From the NCBI GenBank assembly GCA_036873755.1, contig JAVTVY010008073.1, positions 62,001 to 126,000 of the forward strand: a stretch of DNA of 64,000 nt, read 5' to 3'. The notes under the pieces were generated by a model. That model saw nothing but the letters and a program-made list of their open reading frames with translations, searched no databases and was not told where the DNA came from. The stretch's first letter is position 1, and each line of letters begins with the position of its first letter. This document shows, piece by piece, positions 14,321-28,574 of this stretch. Both the position numbers and the translations under genes were made by a program. Source of the stretch: Hanleya hanleyi (taxonomy: Eukaryota > Mollusca > Polyplacophora > Lepidopleurida > Hanleyidae).

Positions 14321-14660
14321 GGAGTGAGTGAATATGATTTAACATCGATTTCAACACTGTTTCAGTCATATCACGACATTCGGTTCCTATTCCTTTTCAC
14401 ACTCGGAAACCACATGGGTACATGTAGGGTCCTATTCCTTTTAACACCCGGGACCCCATGGGAGGGTACGTCCAATTCCTTTACACAATCAGGAACCCCA
14501 CGGGTGCCCAGTCAGTCGCCTCTTACGACAAGCTGGAGGGGCTGAGGCATATTCTTACATGTACCATGAACTGGAGTGTGCACAATGACAATGACATTGT
14601 CAATCCCTTGGAGCCCCACAGGGCCTACATGAATGTATATACTTACTGCCTCATTACTAA
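14321..14660 (+). repeat. SINE-like repeat (GAGTGAGTGAATATGATTTA head)
   Basis: Head GAGTGAGTGAATATGATTTA, then TCAGTCATATCACGACATTC, duplicated TCCTATTCCTTTTCACAC segments, CAGTCGCCTCTTACGACAAG and a GAGCCCCACAGGG segment. Related copies lie at 33.34, 43.10, 43.73 and 44.52 kb, all in + orientation. Short interspersed repeats of this kind are abundant in molluscan genomes. I do not see clear A and B boxes, so the RNA of origin is open. Confidence 0.65.
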
Positions 14661-15788
14661 TACTATCACCTTCCAGTGGACAATTACATGTAATGCCCGG
14701 GAGAATTTGGCTGAAATACTATAATATATCCCATTTAAAGTTTCCTGACATAACTTTACATGTACGAACAATGAACAGAAACGTTTTCAGAGGAGTCTTT
14801 ATTTCATTATCATGGTATGAAAACCAACGAGACAGACGAAAACAAAAATTAGTATTTGGCACCCACCCCTGTACTGGGGCTGCCAGGGCAATAACCACAT
14901 TTCATTTGAATGTCAGTCAGAATGTATATCTCAAGTGAAAAGAATTATGCCATAGATCTGGGAAGTCTGGCAGGCATGGCAGGGAACAAATTGGATGCCG
15001 TGCCAGAATATGTTGAATGGAGACGGTTTAATCACAATAAACAATGAGAAATTCATGATGTATTTCTATTCAACTATCGCATTATAAATGGTATATCTGT
15101 CCATCATGATGTTACATGACTGTACAAACAAGAATTAACATGATTAAGATGACTCCCCAGTATCCAAAATGAGGTTCATAATCCATGTATCGAATCAAGA
15201 GACAATGCATACAATAGCCAAATCTAGGGACAGCAATGTGTCTAGACTTGTGCCTTTAAAGGACCATTTGCGCAAGTTGCCGCAGTCAAATAAGCAGTGC
15301 TTTGTCACTGTGTTCTGGATGTCATGATTTCCTAACGTCATAATTATGCAATGTCACAATCAAGGTGACAACTTGTGTGATGTCAGAAAAATTGTCACTT
15401 CTTGCATTATTCTGTCAAAAAAGTCGCAGGACCACCCAATTTTCTTTTTAAATCATGGAACTATGCCAAATTTGGAATGTATACACCGAGTATGAAGAAA
15501 ATGACATGGATATTTAGTAATAGGCATTCAACTTAGCAACATTGATGTAAACAATATTGGTAATAATAGTATTGTATTTTGTATATTTTGTCAAGTATTA
15601 GTGAAAAATTAGCACAACAGTAAGACATTCAAAAATCATGTGGGATCCCTCAATTATTATTCTATCTTTGGAATCTATACATGTAGGCCTTCCACACTTG
15701 ATTCCTTGTTTCCCGTCAGTCGCCCGCATGTCATTTTATCTACTGCCCGTTTTTTTCCATTATTTTCATTAGTTGCTGTTTTTCGTAC
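14661..15788. other. gene-free intronic stretch
   Basis: AT-rich unclassified DNA; no exon, inverted repeat or RNA gene recognised. Confidence 0.4.
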
Positions 15789-16311
15789 TTTAAAGGTTAT
15801 ACCAAATGACTCTATACTACTTTGCATTAAAACATACCCAGTAGTGTTCCAAACAACAAATTAGTATTTTTTTCTTGAATAATGTCGTCGAAGTGGGTTT
15901 TAGCACACGAATAGCACACATGTGGGAGAAAACGTATTGGAGCCATGACCTCTGGTGCATGACGTCACAACCTGATTACGATTGCGCCGTAAACGTCATA
16001 GTCTATGACGTCGGGCGTTGTTACGAAAGATTCACCCAACTGTGAGAGTTCTAGCGTGATGTCGCTGACATTTTGACGTCACAACAGGCATTTGAGCGAT
16101 ATCGTAATCAGGTTGTGACGTCACAGGTCAAGCGGTCACAGCTTTCGCCGTTTTGAAAGGGGCGTGAAATTGTCGCACTTTACTGCTGCTATTTCCAACC
16201 TTGGGCAGTTTGAAAACATACAAAAATGTAAAACTAATCTACATAATCACCTCTACAACAATTTAGCACAAAAAAGTAGCAGATTTTGAGACCATTTTGT
16301 ATAACCTTTAA
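15789..16311. mobile_element. TTAAAGG-ended MITE with nested palindrome
   Basis: Inverted ends TTAAAGGTTATACCAAATG (from 15,789) and CATTTTGTATAACCTTTAA (to 16,311), with further pairing inward. A second, perfect inverted pair of 23 bp centred on TGACGTCACAACCTGATTAC lies at 15,960-15,982 and 16,101-16,123. No coding capacity. Confidence 0.75.
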
Positions 16312-16338
16312 TGCACTTTCCAAGCGCAATTTCTCGCT

Positions 16339-16562
16339 TTAACCCTGATAGAAATATAGTTCAATGATTGCCTGTCATTGGCATACAAAAATGAACTATT
16401 TCTAGACAAATATTTTCATCATATTATACCTTGTTCAAAAGCTTGGAATATCGTGTTTGAAACTACGTAGGTGATGATAAGCAAATCTTCGCTTCATTCA
16501 TGTTCATGACAGTGTTGATACCAGTTTGGAACTGTTTAAAATGCCGGTACAGAAGGAGTTAA
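16339..16562. mobile_element. TTAA-flanked MITE, copy 2
   Basis: Same family as 10,121-10,378: TTAACCCTGATAGAAATATA at the left, GCCGGTACAGAAGGAGTTAA at the right, bounded by TTAA. Most of the CTCTGTACCG left end has been lost, so it is probably an older or deleted copy. Confidence 0.65.
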
Positions 16563-17689
16563 ACATGTTGAAATCAGTAGAATGTTTAAGCCAACCTGTT
16601 TGCTCAGGAACTTCAAAGGTCGACACATCAAAGCGGACGATCGAACTGGCAAGATCGACGAAAATAATACGTTCAACTGGAAAGCCCCATCAGGGAATGT
16701 AACTCATTTGTTTAAACATTCCCAAAGATGGCGGCCGCTCAAGTAATGAATAATGAAAAATAAGACCCCTCCCGCCTCACTTTTAAAAAAACAGTCTGAT
16801 GGGGAAACAAGGAATCAATTGTCATTAGCCTTAAATGAAGAACTGTTAGGCTGAATATGGAGAAATGACCTGGATTTCAGTCAACAATATGGGAAGCCAC
16901 CTTAAGGGAATCCATCATGTTTCCCTGAATCCCAACATATGGACACATCTATAATATGTATGGTAGAGGAAGGTCAGTCTTACAATAATTGAACACACAT
17001 GTACATGGTACTCCTCTGGAACGAATGTATGATCATGTTTGGTTAATAACAGTTGCATGCTCAGGGTCATCAAGATGACAAGTGGAATTACTCAGTTAAG
17101 AAGCAAGACCTGACAAGAAGTTTAGCCCATGGCCATGCTCTTCACACGCAATATGGTCATCAGATAATCAGTATACAGGTTCTGCCCAAGAAATAATTAT
17201 AGATAATAGTCTATACCTTACATGTAATCTCTAACAGGGATAAATTCGAGACATTTGAGAAGAACAACCTGATATTCTGGCACAGTTTACTGCAGTGCAG
17301 TCATGTACAGTTTAATATAATGCCTCATTGCAAATATAAATCGTCTGTTTATCACCTGCCAATGCAAGAAAATTGGGGAATGCGGATGTTGATTCGTGTT
17401 CTCTTAGCAGAGATTGGAACATGATTGAATACTCAAAAGAACCGTGATTGACTATCTGTGCTAGTCAGCACAAAAATGAAAATTGACTTCAACATCATCT
17501 TCACATTTTGAGTTAAATACTACACTAGTACACGTTCCATCATTTACCTTGACCTAACGAATGGGGTAAATTGTTATTCGTGAATGCATGTGATGTCAAT
17601 CAAGATATGAGCTTGCCAACACCATGCAGCAAGGATTTTCTTTGATGTCTGTGGGATTTCAATATATGGCAAGTGGTGGTTGTATAAGT
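16563..17689. other. gene-free intronic stretch
   Basis: No supported feature. AT-rich with no obvious inverted or tandem structure. Confidence 0.4.
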
Positions 17690-17960
17690 ACATTATATCC
17701 AAGTTTGGATACATTCTCAACCCTTATTGCATCCACTCACAAAAAAAGAGCAATTCAATGATTTCCAATTTGTTTTTCTTTCTTTTTTTCCAAATCAATT
17801 TTGATATGACATGTATGAGACACATGATCATCTCCCCCAATGTACCCAATACACAACAACTTAGATGATTTTGTGATTTCCTGATTTAGGGGTACACTGA
17901 CCTTGACACGGCTTCAATTTTGGTATGCAACATCTTCTCCCCTGAATGTATCCCAAACTC
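17690..17960 (+). repeat. diverged partial copy of the TGACCT repeat family
   Basis: Contains CATCCACTCACAAAAAAAGA, CAATGATTTCC, CACTGACCTTGACACGG and ATTTTGGTATGCAACATC in the same order as the array at 1-862, but only about two units. Confidence 0.6.
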
Positions 17961-18323
17961 ACAACAAATTTGCATCTTCGCATACCCAAGTATGATATGA
18001 TGTTGATAACATATGTTGCCTTGGCTGAACCGAACACATTTTTGGATCGAAATACTGTTTCGTGATGTCATGTAGCTCTATAATATTAGAAGAAGTCCAC
18101 CACTATGACCTCTTTACAATTCGAATTTGATTGGCTATTCGAAGGAAATTAACATTTCCAGTTCGAAAATCAATACAACCATGGAATATGTCTGGGATAT
18201 ATTACCCGGCACAGACAGTAGGCCCTTAAGTTGGTAACACCATTCTTTCTCCAGTCGCTTTAGATGTCAAATGCAATCTCACTGTTCAACTTTATTAACA
18301 CCATCCCAACTGAATCCAGGTGT

Positions 18324-21300
18324 ACACTACGCGCAAGAACTAAGGGTTGAGAAGACGCGACCTGGTCGCGACCAGCGTGCGTCGGCTCTGCGCCCGCCCC
18401 GCGTCCGCCTCGAGTCTAGGCTTCGCCCGGTCGCGGTCCCAAAGCAAGAGCCCGGCCGCAACCAGGCGCGTCTGGACACGTCCGGACGCGTCTAGACGCA
18501 ATTGAATTCATTGTCATACAAAGGACTTCAAATGTCACTGAGCATTTTCATTTATATTACTCATTCTGGTCAAATTGATTACCTAGAATCTGGAGTCTAA
18601 TTAATGTGTTTTGTACGATATTTATAAAATTTATCTGCCATTGTCCGCATTTTATTTGCCTGCATAAATGCATAACGCTATAGGCTATTTTATGTGGTAT
18701 CACTTATCATTACACGGAAGGATTTCCGACTTCAAGAAAATAACAAAGATCGATCTTCATTATCCTCCGATTCACAGAGATAAATGTTTTCTTCTTCCTA
18801 TCACAATCAACTTTATATTAGATCTAAAAACAATTTTATATGCTCTAAATTCGAATGAAATCTTTCACAACGTCTTCACGAACAAATTGCTTCCTCCGAG
18901 GTCCGTGTGTTGTCAAAGCAACAAGAACAGCATGGAAATCTTCGGTTTTCAATTTTACATTCCGGTTTCTCGTGCAAAACGTGAAGGCTTTATGCAAGAA
19001 TTTCTTCCATTCACCCTAGGTCTGTATTCTATTTGCGTTCCACAACATGATCTGTTATGAAGGCGACTGTAAAAATGTTTATAAGTTTGGGCGATATGAC
19101 GAAAGAAAAAGTTATTTAAAATTGTTGAATAATATTTTTTTTTATCAGAATTTATAATACCCTTACATATTTTTCTGTGCTATCGGTAAAATTATCTTAC
19201 ATCCTTCAAGTTTATTATCAATTACACATTACACAAGTTTTTAGTATTAAATGTAAATATTTAGGAATAATGTTGAACTAATTTCATGTTATTTTTTTAT
19301 TTCAGATACTCCCGAAAAATTCTTTTTTTAATGTTGTCTTTGTCCTGTTAGTTAGTTGAATTGACTTCTGTTGTTGGAATCTTTTTTAGTTGAAATCTTT
19401 GAAATTCACGTTCTCTCGGCATGTAAACTACAATTTACAGTTTTAGTATTTCCGAAATTATGTTAGTGCATGGCATAGCGAAATCTCTGTGTTCACTAAT
19501 GTTTTCACACGTTTTTTTCTGAATTCTTTGACTAACAGCATGCATTCGTCCAACTACTGCCAACGAATTAAGGTAAGTAATAAATAAATCATCGTGGGTG
19601 GTCATACAGGAACAGGTGACGAGACTGGATTCTTTCTGTCATATCGGGCACGGTACCATACGAAGACAGCAATGGATATTGGGAGTAAGTCAACAACAAT
19701 CTGAATTACATCAGTCACGGAGACGAGACTTCGTAAATCTATGGAGATTGCCCTCCGTCAACCCACGGAGCCTTGGCTCCATCATCACACCCGTCGGCCA
19801 GTACTCAAACCCCACGACCCTGACCCCAAAAACTCGACAGTCAAATGAGAAATATAATTTTAAAACAATAAAAAATGCGTCTGCTCTTTCATCGATAAGA
19901 TATATCGTCAGTGGGGCAATCGTCAATCATTATGCTCATCCAGTTGTACTAAGGGAAAAACAAAAGCAGCTGGCCATTGAATATAGAACCTCATCCCAGA
20001 TATCGGACATATCGCCAGTTTTCTGAAGGAGTTCAAAAAGCTCTTTGAATATGGTGCTAATGCTGTTATATGAATTAGATCTTTGGATTATGAACTCGAA
20101 AATTCTTTAATGAACGACGGCCGAACATTGAATGCCGGACTAGACTATTGTAGTATATTATGAGAAGGAGGGGGGGGGTGTGGGGGGGGAGAGATACAGA
20201 GATAAATTTGATGTCCAGAGTTACCAATAAGACAATTCCCATACTACGAGTTGGTATTGTCTGCAAGCGTTCACGGTACATCCTGACTTGAGGAAATATA
20301 TAGTCTGGTTCCACGAGAGTGTAACATCGTGTCGTGGATCTTGATTGTCAGCCATACAAATATCTATTTTTTCACTTCATTCTGTTGTTACTCGAGCATC
20401 AGTAATATTATTAAGATGTAGGAGTAGATAAAACAGTTATTTCGTAGTTCTGAAAGAGTTATATTTTAACAAATCGTACTCTGGAACCGTAATGCCTTAT
20501 CTCGACATCATATCTTCAATGTTAAAGGCATGTATATTTCTGCATTGATTTGTATTTATAGAAAAATTGTGGATCCGATTCACATGATAATACACGACGT
20601 ACCTTGTTGTCTACAAACACCACAACTAGTCTCTTTCACTAGTTGCTATATTTCTAACAAAATATGAGCTATAAGTCATCTGAAGATTTGGGGTCAAAAC
20701 TAATTTAACAAAAAACATTCTGATCTTCATCCCGGATGTGTCTCGTAACCCTTTTTCCTTTCGTGTTGTGAACTTCTGTCTTCCACATAAATTTGACGTT
20801 TTATTAAAAGCCACATCTGAATGTAAACTGATGCTGTGTATTTCATAAACTTATTTCTCGGTTGAAGCGGAGTAACCAAAGCCAGGATTTATATTTCCAA
20901 AATCAGATTTTGAATTCAGATTTTGCGCAGGTAACAAAAATTCGCAGTAAACCATGCAGTTCTCGTGCATAAGCAGGCCCATCTGCCTAAAAGCGCCCAC
21001 ATTTGGCTTATTAATCCCTTAGGATGAAATACTCAACATTTGAACAATATCTGTGTTCCAAAGTGTCCCTATAATCAACTGCGAGATTTACCGATATTGA
21101 AACAGGTAATCCATATGAATTGAGAATATACTGATCAGCCATACGGATTTGATATTTTTGGAACATCATGATGTCTTGTCGGCATCATTGAGAACTGTTG
21201 ACCGCTAGTTTTATGTGTACTATTATTTATTCCTTTAATTTGATGATAATGCAACTATATATGAATTTGGATCATGGACGCGGAAATTCTTCAATGGTTT

Positions 21301-24205
21301 ACCACAGCTGAATATTGAATGACGGACTAGACGCTTGCATATAAATATTAAATATATTGTACCCACGTTGCGAACCGTATTCATATATGCTGCATATCGT
21401 AGCTGTACAGTGTCCTGCAAAATATACCAGCCAAGCCACGAAGATAGTATCAGGGTAACTAATTCTCAATTGAAGGAATTATAGACCTTCTCAGTTAAGA
21501 GAACATATTCAGAGATCATCTGATGATATATGAAGTCCAGAACGCATCAATACCATGGCCGAAATTTTGAACAGATATTTCACTGTCACTCCACCCTGCC
21601 ATCATTGTACCTGTTAGAAATAAAGAGAAAACAATTGAGAGACGTTTGGCTGAAGAGAATACAACAACAGTTAAATCACATTTAATTAATACCATTGATG
21701 ATTACGGACAAAATGCAGTAGACGAAGGAAGGGAACAGGTTGGCGGAGCTACAGCTTACTTGAATGACGGAGTCGCCGCTCCATTGACGTCCAGGCTGTC
21801 GGCTCCATAGAGGATATCGTGGATTCTATATAACTGTGAAGTCTGCCACATTTTCTTGCAGTTGTCTGCCAAAACGCCTCCTTGGTAATTTGCTTCTGAT
21901 TATGACTATTAACGAATATTTGAAGTATTGGTGACACATGAAAGGCTAAACTTGATCGGGAAAAGTGATGTTTTCAGTGAGTGTACACAATTTTTTTTTT
22001 TTCAAATTCGCAGGAGACATAGAAGTCATAATGGATATACTGTGGTTCCATACGAGTTGGGGGAAAAAGAATGAAAAGGTTGAAAAGTTCAATTTAAGCA
22101 CATGTATGTAATAAACAATTAAAAGTATATTAGTATGGGGAAAAGATCAGAATGCAATAAATTGATGGATAAATACCGGAGATAGGCGCAAAATATCACG
22201 GACTTCAGATACCGTTTCTTCATCTCATTCACGACAGATCTACAAAACAGTCTGACTGAACAAGAAAATACATTGTAATGTACTCAGTTAATGCATATTG
22301 TGGTTGCATCCGAGTTGGAGAAAAACAACGAAAAGATTGAAAACAAAAAGTTAAATTTAATGCACATGCATATAATGAACAATTAAAAGTATACTGGTAT
22401 GGCGGAAAGATCAAAATGCAATAAAATGATGGTTAAATACCGGAGATGAGGGCAAAATATCGCTGGCTTCAGATGCCGTTTCTTCATCTCATGCACGCTA
22501 TATCTGAAAAACAGACAGACTGGACAAAAAAAGAATGTATAGTCTTCATACATATTATAGTTCAATTTTATCACAAAGGAACGAACTCCCAAAGTTACGA
22601 ATATACGTGCATTCTTACAAACAGATGGAACACTTGATTGGTGAAAACAAACACTTATTTTTTTCATTTACCATGCGTCCCTGTTTTCTCCGTCGGAAGA
22701 ATGAAGCTCAAGGAAGGGTGTCTACGTGACTTCTACATGTCCTATCATAAGTGGTTTTATGAACATGCAGGTCCCATAATGTAATTGGGTGAAATTAAAA
22801 TGGATACAAACAAATAACTCCCATGACGGAAAATGAGTGAGAACAAAATAACCCTACAACTTTCACGATGGAAACTGAGTGAGAACAGGACACCCATCAT
22901 CCTAAAATTCGAGAGATATGTTAATTTGCGATGGACACATTGTCAGAGAGCGAAGCGTAATAACATTAACAAAATACATCATATACTAAACAAGAATATG
23001 TATTTCATTGACGTAAATATGGAAGTTGTACCCAAGTAACGATACGATTACAGACAAAATGCCGTAGACTAGTAAATGGAAAAAACTGGCGGAGCCACAG
23101 CTCTGTTGGCTGACGGAGCGACAGCTCCACCGATTTACTGGCTGTCGGCTCCGTAGAGGATATCATGAATTCTATAATAACTTTGAATTTTTCCTTACAC
23201 CACATTTTCCTTGGAATTGTCTCTCAAAACGCCCCCAGAGTAATTTGCTTCTGATTGTGACTATATTAACGAATAGGTGTAATAGATAACCTGTGAAAGG
23301 CAAAATTGATTGGGAAAATGTTCCATTGTAAATACACAAATTATTCTTTTATAATTCGCGGCAGATTCGAAAGAATTATTAATTTGCAATGAACACCTCG
23401 TCAGTGAGCGGAGCGTGAAGATGACATTAACAAAATAATTACCCACATCATATACTACATGAGTATATATTTATTAACGTAAATATGGAAGTTATACCCA
23501 AGTAACGACATTCATCCCTCGTTTTCTGCACCCTTCTCAGTTTATTTTTGCCAAAATCTTTCGGTATATGATTCTCGACAAAGCAGATCGAGGAAGATGT
23601 TTCCGGAATTTCTGTTTGCATTGTTTATTACAAGAATAATTTCGTTGCCGATTATATAAAGAAGTTCAGAATTATATTTTACATTGCCCATAAAGAAAAG
23701 CCTGGCGTGCTAGAGTTCAGCTGATTTGGAAGATACCGTTGAGTATCAGTTCGGTACGACAAAATAATGTCCAAGAATGCGGTTTCACGAGTGACATTCC
23801 TAAGATTTACAACAACAACCACAATGCAAAACGAAAATACAAATGACATAATTGATTAAATTAGAAAAGTTTAGTGGATGGAGGACTCCCCGCATGAATT
23901 TTATAATATAACTTTAAAGACGGGATTTGGTGAAAAAGTTGTTGTGGTTTTGCATTTTTCGTCAAATGAAGTAAGTCATTTCGATCAGGAAGAAGTATCG
24001 TTCAAAATCGATGTGAACACCATATTCAGACTCGCCCGGACTCGCCCGGCCGCGACCAGACGCGACCCGGCGCGTCCGAAGCTGATTTTTGCTGGACGCG
24101 TCCGAAGCCGTGGTCGCACGGCGGGCGCGAGGCGGGCGCAGAGCGGACGCGTCCAGGTCGCGACCAGGTCGCGTCTGGAAGGTGGGTTAGTTCTTGCGCT
24201 CACTG
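18324..24205. mobile_element. 5.9-kb element with GC-rich inverted ends
   Basis: Left end ACACTACGCGCAAGAACTAA (from 18,324); right end, inverted, ACAGTGAGCGCAAGAACTAA (to 24,205). The next 150-170 bp on both sides are very GC-rich, with imperfectly inverted GACGCGACCTGGTCGCGACC, CTCTGCGCCCGCC and CGGACGCGTC segments. Between them lies 5.5 kb of AT-rich DNA with its own duplications: 22,060-22,240 versus 22,320-22,500, and 21,740-21,830 versus 23,090-23,180. I recognise no transposase. Open frames at 18,668-19,060 (130 residues) and 19,598-20,026 (142 residues) match no family I know. No clear target duplication is visible, so the exact ends are uncertain. Confidence 0.65.
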
Positions 24206-27200
24206 TATCTCTATCCTATGTGCATGTATCTCTATGAATTGTGATGAATGTAAAAATACCATTGTAAATTTCAGCCACTCTGCAAAGCAACATCCTGTTT
24301 TATGTGACCATGACATGATGTCATGTGACAACAAATTTGTATGTATCACTGAAAGTACATGTACATGTAGGCAGAATGCAGTCTGCTACATGTAATGCAA
24401 GATGGTCAAGCTTAAGGTTCGCCTCAAAAGGAAACCTTAACTTTGTGAAGATGATCAACACAAGCAAAATCTGAAGAAAAAAAAACAGTACAATGTTTCT
24501 CTTTGTCTATTTTCACCATTTCATTGAGATTACTTTGATAAGAATATATCTTTACTTTGATAAGAATATCTTCTTACAAAAGAAAAATATACATTATGCA
24601 GGAACAGGAGTTGCCGTGAGAGCTATTTCTCACCTGAAACAAATTTGAGATGAGAAGATCTATGATTGCCTGATTCCTCCCAATTGACATTGTTTGACAG
24701 AGTGGTTGTCAACATGCTTGCCTACTGGCCTTGAAAATCTAATTTCAGTTGAGCAGCTGACTGCTCACTGCGATTTCCTCACAGTATTAAAGGTGTGATA
24801 AGGTGTTTATTGCACACTGGTGAGCTGAAACAATGTTCATAACACAGCATATGCCAAGCAGAATAATAACAGCTGTTGTTTACTGCTTACCAATTTTCAA
24901 GTATTCAATTACCCCCTTTAAAGTATTCCAGTACCATACATATTACCACAGAGAGAAGAAACAATGAATCAATTTGAAAGGGTCTTACAACAGCTTGTGT
25001 GCTACATGTACATGAACCACAACATAGTATGTACATTAAAGTTATAAATCAATTATTCTATTTATCATGTTCTTCACCCACTGCTGTTTACATGTACATG
25101 TAGGCCTATATTGCCATGATTCCTCAGCATACATTTTTATAATAAACACTCAGATTCTGATTCTCTGAGTAAATGTGATTTCATATAAATTGTACCTGTA
25201 CAATGGTCATGATGGTGTACATACAGGTAAATAGAGGCTGATAGTGGCTGTGATCAGCAGGTGTTATTTTGAGACTTGATTTAGTCCTGTTAGTGCGACA
25301 TCACTTTATTATATTCCAATATAATCTGATGTAGTTTAACCATAATTGTACACAGTTAATGAAAGCCATTGTGAACACTCAAATGTGATTGATGCAGGCA
25401 GAAAAGGCTAGCAGAGAAATTTGATGTTCCAAAAGAACACAATTAATGCACATGTATGCCCATGTAGATGTGATAATTGGATTATATTTCACTATGAGTA
25501 CAAATGTACAAGTACGTCCGTAATTTGATTTGCCATCAGCAGACTTGATGGGTTCGTAGGTTTAGAGCTGTCTATCTCATCTATCTTTAATATAATCCTG
25601 ATGAATTTCCATTTCATCCCCTAATTACATGAATTATGAGGTTTGCATCAAGTTACATGTTAGCTTACTCTTCCAATTCATCAGTTATCAGCAATCGTAT
25701 TGGCAATAAAATAACAATTAATTGATTGTGGATATGATAGAAGCTCCAACATCCTAAAACAAGAGCTAATGAACCTTCAAACTACCCCCCACACACACAA
25801 ATTAGGGCAGATTTCATATTTTCCCAACATGGAGGAGACATTAAGTAAAATTTTATGGAATGTCAGATGTTGATCTGTCAATCATGTCTATGAATCATTT
25901 GGTGCTAAAAAAAACCTGCTCTCTCCACCCATACCTCACTTCGAAACTATACAGGCTACGCTAAGCATCTCATTGTTTAGTCTTGCAAGACCTCACAACA
26001 GTCAACCTGTTATTCCTTTCCTCCAAGATTAATGTATCATATTTGATACCCAAAGTTTGGTCACAATCCGAATCATAGAGATGGAGATGCATGTACACAA
26101 TGAGAACCAACATTAATAAACTGACAGATGGATGATGGTCTCAGATACACATTAGGATTCATATGCATTGGTTTCTGTTTCACCAGGCGGTATATGTACG
26201 TTTATAATTGGAAATTGGTTAAATTCTGCAGCCCATGAATTGAGAGTTTATAGCAAGTATACTATATATGCTCATAAACAGCTTGTGTCGATTCACACCA
26301 CATGTTAGGGAATGCTTTATCTGGTTATCCAATCACCGTGCCATAATAGCTCTAGGTAACCAGATTCCTAATACTAACCATGACTGGCTAACTACTTCAC
26401 ATGATCGAAATTACATCACACCCACGTTCTTAACAGAGTCATGCCTTCATGATAGTGAGATCACGAATCTCATGTAAGTGGAAGCCATGTCACTATTTTG
26501 ACAGCGAGACTCCCTCTTACATCATCGTTCCAAGGGACTTTTCCCGTCTTCCCTCTAACAGTCAACATTCAATTCAAAATCTGAAACACTGAACGATGTA
26601 TTTATGTTACCAATATAGACAACTTGATCTCCTCATATATACTCATGACGATAAAGCATGGTCTTATCAGTGGGATTTTAACAGAATTAACACCGACCAT
26701 GTTAATTATTTGAGGGGATTAGTGAAAAAATTGTTGTCATCAGTTGATCAACCTTACTAAATATAACAACAATGGAAGAAGTTATCCAAAAATCTATTCA
26801 CTCTTAACCCAGAAATTAAAATAATTAGAGCTGTTTTGCCGTTTATTATTATATTTGCCGTTAATGACATGTAAATGTTTGACAAGGGAGACAACTCATA
26901 TTGCTTCGTTTCACAGTTGATTGTGAAGAAATACATACATGTAGTTCACTAGTTTCTCGCGTTTTCCACACAGTTATGACTCAGTAGATGTCATTTACGT
27001 CGAGTAGTTTAGTACTGTTACCGAGAGACTAATCTGTGCAGCTTAGTGCCATCATTTGATGGAAACATTTAATGGTGACTGGCTGAAAGATCTCCAGTCT
27101 GATTAAAATAAGACATATCATGCCGTTTTGCTCAGCGGAGCAGCATGATATGCTTGTCTTATTTTAGTAAGTTAGATTGAGAGAAAAGGTGGCGGATGCC

Positions 27201-28574
27201 CGGATGTTGGTTGCTGTGATAAACAAAGCTGACCGAGACTCTTCCGTAAGAGTGATTCATTGGCCATCGGCGGTTGACCTGTGGAGAGTGCCCCTTAATG
27301 ACAAAGAGGCGTGAAATATATATGCAATGTGAATGAAAGCTCGTGTGAAACACGGGTGAAGAGCATTTCCCCAGATAATTTTGTAACACATAATTTGGCA
27401 CTCACAGGGCTTTAGATCTCCCCAATTTGGGCACAACCCCTACTAGGGGTGGCAATTTTTTTTAGAATGGGACAGAGGGTGGGCACATACCCCTGGAGGA
27501 TGAGCAATCAGGAATCGTCCCTGGTAGAAGTGCCTCTGAGAAGGGATTTCTTCACCAATGGGCGAAACCCAGTGTGAGGCAACACCAGCTTTATTTTGCA
27601 TTTCGTGGGCCCACCGACATTAAAAAATTGAATAAACATAAAATGTCAAATTGCCACTTTTATATTTCCTATGAAAGTTTGAAAATAAAGACTTTAACCC
27701 CCTTTTTATTCCTGATTGTATGAATTAGGCTGTTGTATTCTATCTGAAACAATGCCAGCAAATAAAAAAGTCAAACAACAAAAAATAAATACCTTTCCCT
27801 ATAAGTTTTCACTGTAAGTCAGCAAATTGTTGTTGTCATAAAATGCTGCTAATACTAGTTAGGCAATAACCACATTCAATGTAAATCAGGAACCTTCACT
27901 GACTCTGTGATCTATCACTCTGTCATGGTATCCATATTTCGACCGTGGTGCAGAAATGGAGGGTGTTTCAACAGCTCAGCCTATACAACATGGTTTAAGT
28001 TACTGTTGAAGCACGAGGCTGTTGGATGCAAAATTCGCTAGATTGTTCTGGAAGACAACCACAGCCACAACAAATAGATTTGGAGTGTATGTTGGCAGTT
28101 AACATGTGACTTAACATACAGTTTTTGACCTTGAGAAAATAGGTCAATGTCAGTCATATTCATTGACTTCAGGTCCATCATCAGTTGCATATGTGATATC
28201 AATTTAGAAAGCCTAGCTTTATTTCATGTTATATCATAATATAAAGTATATAACCTTGAGAAAATAGGTTCAGTCAACTTCTAGTCAGTCACCAATTGCA
28301 CAAATATGATGAATTTGGAGAGCCCATCTTCACTCCTTTAAAAATTATTGCTAATGCTAAATTTGACCTCGATAAAACAGGTGAAGGTCAGTCAATTTCA
28401 TTAATTAGGCTTCTGATCCATCACCAGTTGCATATGTGGTATGACAAGAAAGATGGGCAGACAGAGAGACAGACAGATGACACTGAAAATTCAGTTCATT
28501 TTGGGCATCATTACATATCATCTTCAAAGTCTAAATATTCTGTCAAAATGCACCAGAACACACCATTTTACTTC
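24206..28574. other. gene-free intronic stretch
   Basis: Unclassified AT-rich DNA. The only structure I note is a short imperfect hairpin at about 27,104-27,168, AAAATAAGACATATCATGC facing GCATGATATGCTTGTCTTAT. No exon or RNA gene recognised. Confidence 0.4.

Noticed and set aside
18668..20026. 130- and 142-codon frames inside the GC-ended element as candidate transposase
   Set aside because: Neither shows DDE, zinc-finger or other enzyme motifs, and both lie in AT-rich DNA; insufficient support.
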